Made by a program: the position numbers and the translations under genes | Notes under the pieces: model-generated | The model's input: only the letters and a program-made list of their open reading frames with translations | Told to the model about the DNA's origin: nothing | Databases searched by the model: none | In this document: piece after piece, positions 1-8,556 of the stretch | Position numbering within the stretch: the first letter of the stretch is position 1 | Layout: each line of letters opens with the position of its first letter | Assembly (NCBI GenBank): GCA_937927685.1 | Contig: CALBSC010000006.1 | Span: forward strand, 1-63,599 | From: an uncultured Burkholderiales bacterium | GTDB lineage: Bacteria > Pseudomonadota > Gammaproteobacteria > Burkholderiales > Burkholderiaceae_C | Direction of reading: 5' to 3' | Length of the DNA: 63,599 nt

Positions 1-590
1 TCGTCAAACTTGTCGCCACCCACGCGCACGCTGCCTTTGTAGACCATGCCGCCCAGGGAAATCACGCCCACCTCGGTGGTACCGCCGCCAATGTCGACCA
101 CCATCGAACCACTGGCGTCGCTGACCGGCAGGCCTGCGCCAATGGCAGCGGCCATCGGCTCTTCAATCAGGTAGACCTCGGACGCACCGGCACCCAGGGC
201 CGATTCGCGAATGGCGCGGCGCTCGACCTGGGTCGATCCACAAGGCACACAAATGATGATGCGCGGGCTGGGCTTGAGCACCGAACGCGGATGCACCATC
301 TTGATGAACTGCTTGAGCATCTGCTCGGTGACCGTGAAGTCCGCGATCACGCCGTCCTTCATGGGACGAATCGCTTCGATGTTGCCCGGCACCTTGCCCA
401 ACATCGCCTTGGCTTCGTGGCCCACCGCCTGAATGGTCTTCTTGCCCTGGGGCCCGCCTTCATGGCGGATCGAGACCACGGACGGTTCGTCCAGCAAAAT
501 GCCCTTGTCCCGAACATAAATCAGGGTGTTGGCAGTGCCCAGGTCAATGGCCAGATCGGTGGAGAAATACCGACGAAAAGCTCCAAACAT
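1..590 (-). CDS. mreB: Rod shape-determining protein MreB, N-terminal part (cut by window edge)
   Basis: Actin-like ATPase that polymerises on the inner membrane and guides the elongasome during lateral wall synthesis. About 196 codons are visible, beginning MFGAFRRYFSTDLAIDLGT, with the phosphate-1 loop (DLGTAN) near residue 17 and the phosphate-2 loop (DIGGGTTEVG) near the cut edge, as in full MreB of about 347 residues. The ATG at 590 is preceded by a good ribosome site (AGAGGA, 4 bases upstream). The C-terminal part lies outside the window. It is transcribed away from gatC; mreBCD beside gatCAB is a familiar arrangement in Burkholderiales. Confidence 0.96.
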   Translation of the reverse strand, partial: MFGAFRRYFSTDLAIDLGTANTLIYVRDKGILLDEPSVVSIRHEGGPQGKKTIQAVGHEAKAMLGKVPGNIEAIRPMKDGVIADFTVTEQMLKQFIKMVHPRSVLKPSPRIIICVPCGSTQVERRAIRESALGAGASEVYLIEEPMAAAIGAGLPVSDASGSMVVDIGGGTTEVGVISLGGMVYKGSVRVGGDKFD

Positions 591-799
591 ACAGTCCTCT
601 CAGGACCACGCGCAACAGGCATGCGGGGTCTCGCATCGATCAATTACGGGGGGCGACAGCAGACAGCGCACAGCGCCCGTTCGCCCCGTCAAATGGCAGT
701 GCCCCAAGGGGGTGAGGCAAAGGCGAGATAATACCCGATCACCAGTCTCCAACCCGCTTCACCAGGGGGGTCATCCCCTGTTTGGGGGGCCTCATCACC
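591..799. promoter_or_regulatory. Divergent mreB/gatC intergenic region
   Basis: This 209-base spacer must hold the promoters of mreB (leftward) and gatC (rightward). A GATAAT hexamer at 727-732 could be the gatC -10 box, but I see no convincing -35 at 16-18 bases, so the exact promoter is unresolved. No small gene or RNA is evident. Confidence 0.4.
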
Positions 800-1099
800 A
801 TGTCTTTGCAACCCGACGACATTCGCCGCATCGCTTCGCTGGCCCGGTTATCACTCACTTCTGAGCAAAGTGAGCGCATGCTTGGCCAAATCAATGGATT
901 TTTCGACCTGGTCGAACAAATGCGCGCCGTGGACACCCAGGGCATCGAGCCCCTGGCCCACCCGGTGGCGGCCATGCAGGACATCGCCCTGCGGTTGCGC
1001 GACGACCTGGCCAGCGAACCCAACAACCGCGAAGCCAACCAGCGCAGCGCCCCGGCCGTGGAGCAAGGTCTCTTTCTGGTGCCCCGGGTGATCGAGTAA
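800..1099 (+). CDS. gatC: Asp-tRNA(Asn)/Glu-tRNA(Gln) amidotransferase subunit C
   Basis: Small structural subunit of the GatCAB amidotransferase that converts mischarged Glu-tRNA(Gln) or Asp-tRNA(Asn) to the correct amide form. The 99-residue product begins MSLQPDDIRRIASLARL and matches the family in length (about 95-100) and in the opening 'V/I-x-x-I-A-x-L-A-R-L' helix. The ATG at 800 is chosen over an upstream in-frame TTG at 782 because homologues begin at the helix and a G-rich stretch precedes it. First gene of gatC-gatA-gatB, with only 3 bases before gatA. Confidence 0.94.
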   Translation: MSLQPDDIRRIASLARLSLTSEQSERMLGQINGFFDLVEQMRAVDTQGIEPLAHPVAAMQDIALRLRDDLASEPNNREANQRSAPAVEQGLFLVPRVIE

Positions 1100-1102
1100 A
1101 CC

Positions 1103-2605
1103 ATGAACGACCTGCACCACCTGAGCCTGGCCGAGATGGCCCAACAGTTGCGCGATCGCCGCCTGGGTGCGGTGGAAGTCGCCGCCCATTTTCAGCAGCG
1201 CGCGGCGCGGCACCTGGCTGGCCCGAACGCAGCCGCGGACAACACCGGGGCCTTTCTGGCCGTGGACGCCGAGGTCACCCAGGCCCAGGCACAGGCTGCC
1301 CAGGCGCGCCTGGATGCCGGCCAGGGCGGCCTGCTCGAAGGGGTGCCGATCGCCCACAAGGACATTTTCGTCACCCGCGATTTCCCCACCACGGCGGGGT
1401 CGCGCATGCTCGACGGCTATCGCTCGCCGTTTGACGCCACGGTGGTGAGCCGCCTGGCACAAGCCGGCATGGTGTCGCTGGGCAAACTCAACTGTGACGA
1501 ATTCGCCATGGGCTCGGCCAACGAGAACTCGGCCTATGGCGTATCACGCAACCCGTGGGATATGCAGCGCGTGCCAGGCGGCTCCTCGGGCGGCAGCGCG
1601 GCCGCCGTGGCCGCTGGCCTGACGCCGGCCGCCACCGGCACCGACACCGGTGGCTCGATCCGTCAGCCCGCCAGCTTTTGTGGCATCACCGGCATCAAGC
1701 CCACTTATGGCCGCGCCTCGCGCTACGGCATGATTGCGTACGCCTCAAGCCTGGACCAGGCCGGCCCCATGGCGCGCAGCGCGCAAGACTGCGCGCTCTT
1801 GCTGTCGGCCATGTGCGGGCCTGACCCGGATCGCGACTCCACCTCGCTGGATGTACCCGCGGAAGATTTCACGCTGCGCCTGAACGACTCGTTGCAAGGG
1901 CTGCGCATTGGCCTGCCGGCGCAGTTCTGGGGCGATGGCCTGGCAGACGATGTGCGGGCCGCCATCGATCAGGCCCTGGCCGAGTTGAAGAAACTCGGCG
2001 CCGTGGTGGTGCCCGTGCAACTGCCGCGCACCGAGCTGTCGATTCCGGTGTACTACATCCTGGCGCCCGCCGAAGCCTCCAGCAACCTGAGCCGCTTCGA
2101 TGGCGTGAAATTCGGCCACCGCGCGGCCGACCCGGTGGACTTGCTCGACCTGTACCGCCGCACCCGCAGCGAGGGTTTTGGCGAAGAAGTGCAACGCCGC
2201 ATCATGATCGGCACCTATGTGCTCTCGCATGGTTACTACGACGCTTACTACCTGCAGGCCCAGAAAATCCGCCGCATGATCGCCAACGACTTCCAGCAAG
2301 CGTTCACGCAGTGTGACGTCATTGCCGGCCCGGTTGCGCCCACGGTGGCCTGGGCCCTGGGTGAAAAATCCGCGGATCCGCTGTCCAGCTACTTGGCCGA
2401 CATCTACACACTCCCGGCCTCACTCGCAGGGCTGCCGGGCATGAGCGTGCCCAGCGGATTTGGCGCGCACGGCATGCCCGTGGGCTTGCAGCTCATCGGC
2501 AACTACCTGCAGGAGTCCCGCTTGCTGAATGTGGCGCATCAGCTCCAACGTCAGACCGACTGGCATCAACAACGCCCCGCACTGGCATCCAAGGAGGCCG
2601 CATGA
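1103..2605 (+). CDS. gatA: Asp-tRNA(Asn)/Glu-tRNA(Gln) amidotransferase subunit A
   Basis: Glutaminase subunit of GatCAB; it releases ammonia from glutamine and channels it to GatB. 500 residues of amidase-signature fold with the Lys/cis-Ser/Ser triad readable as K86 (AHKDIF), S161 (PGGSSGGSAAA) and S185 (DTGGSIRQPA). Length is normal for the family. It starts 3 bases after gatC and its last codon overlaps the gatB start (ATGA), so the three subunits are very probably translated from one message in near-equal amounts. No missing residues were noticed. Confidence 0.97.
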   Translation: MNDLHHLSLAEMAQQLRDRRLGAVEVAAHFQQRAARHLAGPNAAADNTGAFLAVDAEVTQAQAQAAQARLDAGQGGLLEGVPIAHKDIFVTRDFPTTAGSRMLDGYRSPFDATVVSRLAQAGMVSLGKLNCDEFAMGSANENSAYGVSRNPWDMQRVPGGSSGGSAAAVAAGLTPAATGTDTGGSIRQPASFCGITGIKPTYGRASRYGMIAYASSLDQAGPMARSAQDCALLLSAMCGPDPDRDSTSLDVPAEDFTLRLNDSLQGLRIGLPAQFWGDGLADDVRAAIDQALAELKKLGAVVVPVQLPRTELSIPVYYILAPAEASSNLSRFDGVKFGHRAADPVDLLDLYRRTRSEGFGEEVQRRIMIGTYVLSHGYYDAYYLQAQKIRRMIANDFQQAFTQCDVIAGPVAPTVAWALGEKSADPLSSYLADIYTLPASLAGLPGMSVPSGFGAHGMPVGLQLIGNYLQESRLLNVAHQLQRQTDWHQQRPALASKEAA

Positions 2606-4068
2606 GCTCGCGTCTCGTCCAGGGCTATGAGGTGGTGATCGGTTTCGAGACCCACGCCCAACTCTCCACCCAGAGCAAGATCTTCAGCCGCGCGCCCACC
2701 GCCTTTGGCGCCGAGCCCAACACCCAGGCCTGTGCAGTGGACCTGGCCCTGCCGGGCACCTTGCCGGTGATGAACCGTGGGGCCGTCGAGCGCGCCATTC
2801 GCTTCGGTCTGGCCGTGGGGGCCCACGTGGCCGAACGCAGCGTGTTTGCGCGCAAGAACTATTTCTACCCTGACTTGCCCAAGGGCTATCAGATCAGCCA
2901 GTACGAGATCCCGGTGGTGCAAGGCGGCACGGTGCAGTTCTATCTGGGCGAGGAGCTCAAAACCGTGCACCTGGTGCGCGCCCACCTCGAGGAAGACGCC
3001 GGCAAATCACTGCACGAAGACTTTGTCGGCATGAGCGGCATCGACCTCAACCGTGCCGGCACACCGCTCCTGGAAATCGTGACCGAACCGGACATTCGTT
3101 CCAGCGACGAGGCCGTGGCCTATGCCAAGGAGCTGCACAAGATCGTGACCTGGATCGGCATTTGCGATGGCAACATGCAGGAAGGGTCGTTCCGCTGTGA
3201 CGCCAACGTGTCGGTGCGCAAGCCAGGTCAGCCGCTGGGCACACGGCGCGAGATCAAGAACCTCAACAGTTTCAAGTTCATGCAGCAGGCCATCGACTAC
3301 GAGGTGCGCTGGCAGATCGAGCAGATCGAGGACGGCCATGCGATCGAACAGGCCACCGTGCTGTTTGACCCCGACACCGGCGAGACACGCGCCATGCGCA
3401 CCAAAGAAGACGCGGCCGACTACCGTTACTTCCCCGACCCCGACCTGCCCCCGCTGGTGATCGCACGCGAGTGGGTCGAGGACGTGCGGGCCCACATGAA
3501 TGAATTGCCCCGCGTGATGGCGGCGCGCTTCGTGGCGCAACACGGCTTGCCCGAATACGACGCCACCACCCTCACGCAAAGCCAGGCCATGGCGGCCTAC
3601 TTTGAAGCCGTGGTGCAGGCCTGCCAGCAACCCAAGCTGGCCAGCAACTGGATCATGGGCGAAGTCTCCCGGCGCCTCAACACGGGCGAGTTGTCGCTGG
3701 GGCAATTGCCGGTCAGCGCCGCCCAGCTGGGCGCACTCATCACCCGCATCAGCGACAGCACCTTGTCCAACAACGCGGGCAAGCAGGTGTTCGATGCCCT
3801 GTGGAATGGCGAAGCCGCGGCGGGCCAGACAGCACAGGCGCAAGTGGACGGACTGATCGAGGCCAAAGGCCTCAAGCAGATGAACGACAACTCGGCGCTG
3901 GAGGCCATCGTCGATGAGGTGCTGGCGGCCAATCCCGACAACGTGGCGCAAGTCAAAGCCGGCAAGGACAAGGCCTTCAATGCGCTGGTGGGCCAGGTGA
4001 TGAAAGCGAGCAAGGGCAAGGCCAATCCGCAGCAGGTCAACGCCGTGCTGAAGGCCCGGCTCGGTTGA
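2602..4068 (+). CDS. gatB: Asp-tRNA(Asn)/Glu-tRNA(Gln) amidotransferase subunit B
   Basis: Kinase/transamidase subunit that phosphorylates and amidates the aminoacyl group on mischarged tRNA. 488 residues, opening with the conserved VIGFETHAQL block, then FYPDLPKGYQISQYE and the tRNA-binding YqeY-like tail domain over roughly the last 150 residues (GNAxGKQVFDALW-type block). The ATG at 2602 overlaps the gatA stop by 4 bases and has a near-consensus AAGGAGG site 4 bases upstream, inside gatA. Together with gatC and gatA this gives a complete GatCAB. Confidence 0.97.
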   Translation: MSSRLVQGYEVVIGFETHAQLSTQSKIFSRAPTAFGAEPNTQACAVDLALPGTLPVMNRGAVERAIRFGLAVGAHVAERSVFARKNYFYPDLPKGYQISQYEIPVVQGGTVQFYLGEELKTVHLVRAHLEEDAGKSLHEDFVGMSGIDLNRAGTPLLEIVTEPDIRSSDEAVAYAKELHKIVTWIGICDGNMQEGSFRCDANVSVRKPGQPLGTRREIKNLNSFKFMQQAIDYEVRWQIEQIEDGHAIEQATVLFDPDTGETRAMRTKEDAADYRYFPDPDLPPLVIAREWVEDVRAHMNELPRVMAARFVAQHGLPEYDATTLTQSQAMAAYFEAVVQACQQPKLASNWIMGEVSRRLNTGELSLGQLPVSAAQLGALITRISDSTLSNNAGKQVFDALWNGEAAAGQTAQAQVDGLIEAKGLKQMNDNSALEAIVDEVLAANPDNVAQVKAGKDKAFNALVGQVMKASKGKANPQQVNAVLKARLG

Positions 4069-4096
4069 ACATCGCCCACCGCGTCAAGGCCAAACC

Positions 4097-6193
4097 GTGA
4101 ACCTGCTTCGCGACTGGACTCGACGTGTCGCCCTGGGCTGGTGGGATGCCGTGCGACTGGCCACGGCAGTGGGCGGCGTCCTGTGCCTGAGCCTGTTTCT
4201 CTTTCGCGGGGTCCAACTGGCCAGTGCATGGCCCCACCCCGGCGATGATCTGTGGGCAGAGTTGCCACGTGCGCTCCTGATGGGGTTGCGCTTTGATGCC
4301 AAGGCGGCCGCGGTCGCGGCCTTTGTGCTGTGGCCGCTGTTGTGTGTGCGCGGTCTGGTGCGTCGCCTCGTGGTGGGTGTGTGGGTGGGCACCTTCGGCG
4401 TGCTGGCGGTGACCAACCACTTTTACTACCAGTTCTACAAAACGCCGATTGACAGCGTGATCTTTGGCCTGGTGGACGACGACACCACATCGGTGCTCCT
4501 GACCATCCTGCTGGATTTCCCTGTGTTGCAGATCGCCCTGATGCTGGCCATCACGCTGCTGGTCATGGCCTGGCCGGTTCGCTGGCTGATGCAGCACCTG
4601 GAGCCCCCCGCCCACAGCCGCACACACCCGCTCACGGCCGTCGGTCTGTCGCTGCTGTGCCTGGTGATATGGGTGCTGGCCGGCAAAGGCACCCTCAAGG
4701 GCATGGCGCTGCAACTCGATAACGTGACCGCCACCAGCAAGCCGGTCCTCAACCACACCATCCCCAACGGTGTGATGTCGCTGTACTTTGCCTGGAATGC
4801 CTACAAGGACTCGTCCGATGTGGGGGACGACCGCACCGGACTGCGCGCGCACGGATTCGAGAGCCCGCAGCAAGCCGCCCAGGTGCTGGGCGCCTCTGGG
4901 TTGACGGATGACGCGTCGATCGCTCGCTGGCTGGTGCGCGACGGAACGGGGCAACCGCGAGGGCAGCACCTGGTCTTCGTGCAAATGGAGTCCTGGAGCG
5001 CGGAGCCGTTGATGTACCAGTCGCCGCGCATGGATGTGGCCGGTTCGCTGGCACCGGTGATGGAACAGGCCTGGCATTTCCGCAACTTCGATGCCGCGCA
5101 TGTGGGCACGCACCCGGCGCTGGAAACGCTGCTGCTGGGCACGCCCATCACCCCCATCACCACCGGCCAGTACCGACATATTCCATTTGAGTGGAGCCTT
5201 GCACACGTGCTGAAGCGGGCCGGCTATGACACGCTCTTTGTCACCTCCGGTCACACCGGGTGGCGCGAACTCAACCGCGTCCTGCCCACCCAGGGCTTTG
5301 ACGAGGTGGTGGATGCCGCCACCCTGCGCGCGCACGATGGCGCTGACGAGGGCGGCTTGTGGGGCGTGTGGGACGAGTACCTGTTTCGCTACATCGCCGA
5401 GCGCCTGCATGACCCGCAACGCAAACGCCCGCTCTTTGTGTACGCGATGCCCACCACGCACCACCCGCCCTACGAGTTGCCCGCCACCTACCGCGCACCG
5501 GACTTTCAGTTGCGCGACTGGCCCGGCGAGCGCTCAGACGAGTCGCTCATCCCCAGCCTCAAGACCTACCGTTACGCCAATGAGCAATTGGCGACGTTCG
5601 TGCAAGCGGTGCAACACGGGCCCAAGGGCGCACAGACCCTGATCGCGGCCACGGGTGACCACACCATGCGCACCACCGGGCAGGTGACCACGCCCTCGCG
5701 ACGCGTGTTGCAGCACCGTGTGCCCTTCATGGTGTGGGGTGCAGGCCCTCTGGCGTGCCGCGCAGCCTTGGACGCACCCGCCAGCCACCTGGACATTTTT
5801 CCGACGCTGTTGCCCTTGCTCGGCGTAGAACACGGGTATCTGCACACCGGTCGCAACCTGACGCAGTGCGACACGTCAGGTCCGTCAACGTCCCGGCACG
5901 CCCAGACCTCGCCGTTGGCTTCCTTTGCACCCACGCCTGCCTCCACGCCCATGGCCTTGTCCATGCTGGGCGGTGTGCGCACGGCTCAAGCCATCTGGCA
6001 GGTGGGGCAGCCCAACAGCCTGGGGTGCATCAATGCACAAGGGCAGGTGTCAGACACGTGTCGCTGGTCTGACCCACTCGACCAGCAAGCGCGCGCGCGT
6101 CTGGGGTTGCTGGACTGGCATGTGCGCCGCCACCTCAACCTCGCCATGCGCAATGCACCGTCCGCTGGCGCGGTGGCAACGGCCACGCGCTGA
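4097..6193 (+). CDS. LTA synthase family protein (membrane-anchored phosphotransferase/sulfatase fold)
   Basis: 698 residues beginning with GTG at 4097, 28 bases after gatB. Hydrophobic helices occupy roughly residues 20-40, 66-85, 92-110, 135-160 and 180-195, followed by a periplasmic alkaline-phosphatase/sulfatase domain. Readable metal and nucleophile positions of the LtaS family are E298 (FVQMESW), T338 (HVGTHPALE) and a GDHTM block near residue 518. The family transfers phosphoglycerol or phosphoethanolamine-type groups from lipids to envelope polymers; Gram-negative relatives include OpgB-like glucan-modifying enzymes. The acceptor here is unknown. Probably co-transcribed with gatCAB, though it could have its own promoter. 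It ends 3 bases before the pyrE stop on the other strand. Confidence 0.82.
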   Translation: MNLLRDWTRRVALGWWDAVRLATAVGGVLCLSLFLFRGVQLASAWPHPGDDLWAELPRALLMGLRFDAKAAAVAAFVLWPLLCVRGLVRRLVVGVWVGTFGVLAVTNHFYYQFYKTPIDSVIFGLVDDDTTSVLLTILLDFPVLQIALMLAITLLVMAWPVRWLMQHLEPPAHSRTHPLTAVGLSLLCLVIWVLAGKGTLKGMALQLDNVTATSKPVLNHTIPNGVMSLYFAWNAYKDSSDVGDDRTGLRAHGFESPQQAAQVLGASGLTDDASIARWLVRDGTGQPRGQHLVFVQMESWSAEPLMYQSPRMDVAGSLAPVMEQAWHFRNFDAAHVGTHPALETLLLGTPITPITTGQYRHIPFEWSLAHVLKRAGYDTLFVTSGHTGWRELNRVLPTQGFDEVVDAATLRAHDGADEGGLWGVWDEYLFRYIAERLHDPQRKRPLFVYAMPTTHHPPYELPATYRAPDFQLRDWPGERSDESLIPSLKTYRYANEQLATFVQAVQHGPKGAQTLIAATGDHTMRTTGQVTTPSRRVLQHRVPFMVWGAGPLACRAALDAPASHLDIFPTLLPLLGVEHGYLHTGRNLTQCDTSGPSTSRHAQTSPLASFAPTPASTPMALSMLGGVRTAQAIWQVGQPNSLGCINAQGQVSDTCRWSDPLDQQARARLGLLDWHVRRHLNLAMRNAPSAGAVATATR

Positions 6194-6196
6194 AGA

Positions 6197-6892
6197 TCAG
6201 CTCACGCCGTAGCGCTCTCGGTAGGCCTGCACACGGGCCAGATGAGGCGCCATGTCGGCACCCTGGTGGTGCTGCAAATAGGCCAGCAAATCGGCCAGCG
6301 AGGCAATTGCACACACCTGCATGCCCAGTTGCGAGCGCACATACTGCACCGCGCTGTAGGGCACATCGACCACCTGGTCGCCGCGTGGTTCGGTGGCCAT
6401 TTCCTGGCGATCCAGGGCAATCGCCACCGCGTGTGCGGTGGCTCCCGCCTGTCGAATCAGGTTGATGGATTCGCGCACCGCGGTGCCCGCACTCATCACG
6501 TCATCCACGATCAGCACCCGGCCCTGCAACGGCGCCCCCACCAGCGATCCGCCCTCGCCATGGTCCTTGGCTTCCTTGCGGTTGTAGGCAAAGGGCACAT
6601 TGCGCCCCAGACGAGCCAGTTCGATCGCCACGGCCGCCCCCAGGGGAATGCCCTTGTAGGCCGGACCGAAGATCATGTCGAACTCGATACCGCTGTCGAT
6701 GATGCGCTGGGCATAGCACTGCGCCAGACGCCCCAGTTTGGCGCCATCGTCGAACAAACCGGCATTGAAAAAGTAGGGGGACAGGCGGCCGGCCTTGGTT
6801 TTGAACTCGCCAAAGCGCAGCACCCCGCAATCGAGCGAGAATTGCACAAATTCCTGTGCCAGTGCGTCCTGCGCTTTTACGTTTTGTGTCAT
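6197..6892 (-). CDS. pyrE: Orotate phosphoribosyltransferase
   Basis: Condenses orotate with PRPP to OMP in pyrimidine synthesis. 231 residues starting MTQNVKAQDALAQEF, with the PRPP-binding motif VLIVDDVMSAGTA at 126-138 and the usual FGPAYKGIPLG substrate loop at 75-85. The start at 6892 is supported by an AAGGAAGAA ribosome site just upstream (on this strand) and by homologue starts. An upstream in-frame extension to 7042 exists but would run back through the divergent exonuclease gene and is not used. Its start codon overlaps that of the exonuclease by two bases. Confidence 0.96.
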   Translation of the reverse strand: MTQNVKAQDALAQEFVQFSLDCGVLRFGEFKTKAGRLSPYFFNAGLFDDGAKLGRLAQCYAQRIIDSGIEFDMIFGPAYKGIPLGAAVAIELARLGRNVPFAYNRKEAKDHGEGGSLVGAPLQGRVLIVDDVMSAGTAVRESINLIRQAGATAHAVAIALDRQEMATEPRGDQVVDVPYSAVQYVRSQLGMQVCAIASLADLLAYLQHHQGADMAPHLARVQAYRERYGVS

Positions 6893-6893
6893 G
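6890..6893. promoter_or_regulatory. Shared CATG: overlapping divergent start codons of pyrE and exoA
   Basis: The tetranucleotide CATG contains the ATG of the exonuclease (6891-6893, rightward) and that of pyrE (6892-6890, leftward). Each gene's ribosome site and promoter must therefore lie inside the coding sequence of the other. pyrE has a clear purine-rich site within exoA codons 2-6; exoA has no obvious site in the reverse of pyrE. Confidence 0.75.
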
Positions 6894-7694
6894 GCTTCTT
6901 CCTTGTTCAAACTCACCAGTCTCAACCTCAACGGCATCCGCTCCGCCACCACCAAGGGCGTGGAGGCCTGGATCGAACGCAGCGCTCCGGATTGTATTTG
7001 CGTGCAAGAGGTGAAGGCGCAAGCCGCTGACGTGGCCGGCAAGTTCGAGACGCTGGCCGGACTGACCGGTCGTTTCCACTTTGCCGAGAAAAAGGGCTAC
7101 TCGGGGGTGGGCATCTACACGCGACTGGAGCCGTCTGAGGTGATCATCGGGTTTGGCTCAGACGAGTTTGACGCCGAAGGTCGCTATATCGAACTGCGTT
7201 TTGACACCGCACGCCGCAAGCGTTCGATCATCAGTTGCTATTTTCCCAGTGGCTCTTCCGGCCCCGATCGGCAGGACGCGAAGTTCCGCTTTCTCGACCT
7301 GATGGAGCCACACCTGGTGTCCCTGCAGGCCACGCGCGAATTCATCCTGTGTGGCGATGTCAACATCGCACACCAGGAAATTGATTTGAAGAACTGGCGC
7401 AGCAACCAAAAGAACAGCGGCTTCCTGCCCGAAGAGCGCGCCTGGATGACCAGGATGCTCCGTGACCGCGGACTGGTCGACGTGTACCGCCACCTGCACC
7501 CCGACACCACGGACGCCTGCTACACCTGGTGGAGCAACCGCGGACAGGCCTATGCCAACAACGTGGGGTGGCGTCTGGACTACCACCTGGCAACCCCGCA
7601 ACTGGGCAAGACCGCGCGCGAGGTGAGCATCTACAAAGATGAGAAGTTTTCAGACCACGCGCCCATCAGCGTGGGCTATGACATGGCCTGGTGA
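6891..7694 (+). CDS. xth: Exodeoxyribonuclease III (AP endonuclease family)
   Basis: Mg-dependent 3'-5' exonuclease and abasic-site endonuclease of base-excision repair. 267 residues with the exonuclease III signatures LNLNGIR (Asn near 14), CVQEVK (metal-binding Glu40), CGDVNIAH (Asp/Asn pair) and the C-terminal SDHAPI block (catalytic His). Start set at 6891 because homologues begin close to the LNLNG strand; an in-frame extension upstream to 6795 would lie in pyrE. The gene ends just before a pair of hairpins. Burkholderiales often carry two paralogues, so the symbol (xth/exoA) is family-level. Confidence 0.9.
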   Translation: MASSLFKLTSLNLNGIRSATTKGVEAWIERSAPDCICVQEVKAQAADVAGKFETLAGLTGRFHFAEKKGYSGVGIYTRLEPSEVIIGFGSDEFDAEGRYIELRFDTARRKRSIISCYFPSGSSGPDRQDAKFRFLDLMEPHLVSLQATREFILCGDVNIAHQEIDLKNWRSNQKNSGFLPEERAWMTRMLRDRGLVDVYRHLHPDTTDACYTWWSNRGQAYANNVGWRLDYHLATPQLGKTAREVSIYKDEKFSDHAPISVGYDMAW

Positions 7695-7696
7695 GT

Positions 7697-7738
7697 GAGA
7701 ACCTTCAGCCAGGTTCTCAGGGACTGCGGGCAACCCGC
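7697..7738 (+). terminator. Tandem hairpins after the exonuclease gene
   Basis: GAGAACCT (7697-7704) pairs perfectly with AGGTTCTC (7711-7718) around a 6-base loop, and GCGGG (7726-7730) with CCCGC (7734-7738). The first begins two bases after the stop codon. No U-tract follows, so this is either a weak terminator or a 3'-end stabilising structure. Confidence 0.4.
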
Positions 7739-7916
7739 TTCGCGGCAACTTGGTTTCGGCACGGCACCGGGGGCAGGCGCGGCGGCAGAATGCTTCATGG
7801 CGCGATGAGGGCTGCACTGCAGACCCAGTGGCTGGGTGTCCCAGTATGATGAATCCATTCGTGTTGGCTTGTTCCTGATCTGGCCTCTGCACCGATCTCA
7901 TTCACCAGGAGACACC

Positions 7917-8477
7917 ATGAACCGCTCTCTCACCCAGCGCAACTCGCTCGTGTTCAGTCATATGGGCTTTTACGTGCGCGACCTGGAGCGCATGGCTCGC
8001 TTTTACCGGGATGTGATGTGTTTTTTCGAGACCGATCGGGGTGATCTGGGTGCGGTCCAGCTGATCTTCCTCAGCCGCGATCCGCAAGAGCATCACCAGA
8101 TCGTGCTGGCCTCTGGCCGTCCGAGCGACTTGCGCTTCAGCATCATCAATCAGATATCGATGCGCGTGCCGGATCTCGCCACGCTGCGCGAGGTGCACCA
8201 GCGTGTGAGCGCCGACCCCGATATCACCGAACTGGTCTGCGCCACCCATGGCAACGCCGTCTCGATCTACTTCCGTGACCCTGAAGGTAACCGTCTGGAG
8301 GTGTTCGTGGACATGCCCTGGTACTGTGAGCAACCCCTGCGCGAGCCCATCGACCTGAGTCAGAGCGACGCGCAGGTGATGGCCGCTGCGGAGGCGCTGG
8401 CCCGCAGCCGCCCCCGATTTCGAAGCCGCACCGAATGGGTGGCCGACATGGAACAACTCATGGGTTACCGGGATTGA
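7917..8477 (+). CDS. VOC-superfamily protein (glyoxalase/extradiol dioxygenase-like)
   Basis: 186 residues from the ATG at 7917, preceded by a CAGGAGA site. The sequence shows the beta-alpha-beta-beta-beta repeats of the vicinal-oxygen-chelate fold: an N-terminal FSHMGFYVRDLERMARFY half with a candidate metal His, and a C-terminal half ending YFRDPEGNRLEVFVD, whose Glu is the usual last ligand. Substrate is unknown; relatives include lactoylglutathione lyases, ring-cleavage dioxygenases and resistance proteins. The tail (about 45 residues after the second module) is longer than in glyoxalase I. It precedes an MBL hydrolase 79 bases downstream. Confidence 0.82.
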   Translation: MNRSLTQRNSLVFSHMGFYVRDLERMARFYRDVMCFFETDRGDLGAVQLIFLSRDPQEHHQIVLASGRPSDLRFSIINQISMRVPDLATLREVHQRVSADPDITELVCATHGNAVSIYFRDPEGNRLEVFVDMPWYCEQPLREPIDLSQSDAQVMAAAEALARSRPRFRSRTEWVADMEQLMGYRD

Positions 8478-8556
8478 GCCAGCCCCTGGTTGACACGACC
8501 CGCTTGGGCAAGAGGCCCGCCATGGCCACAAAATAGACCCCCTTTTCGAGCACACC

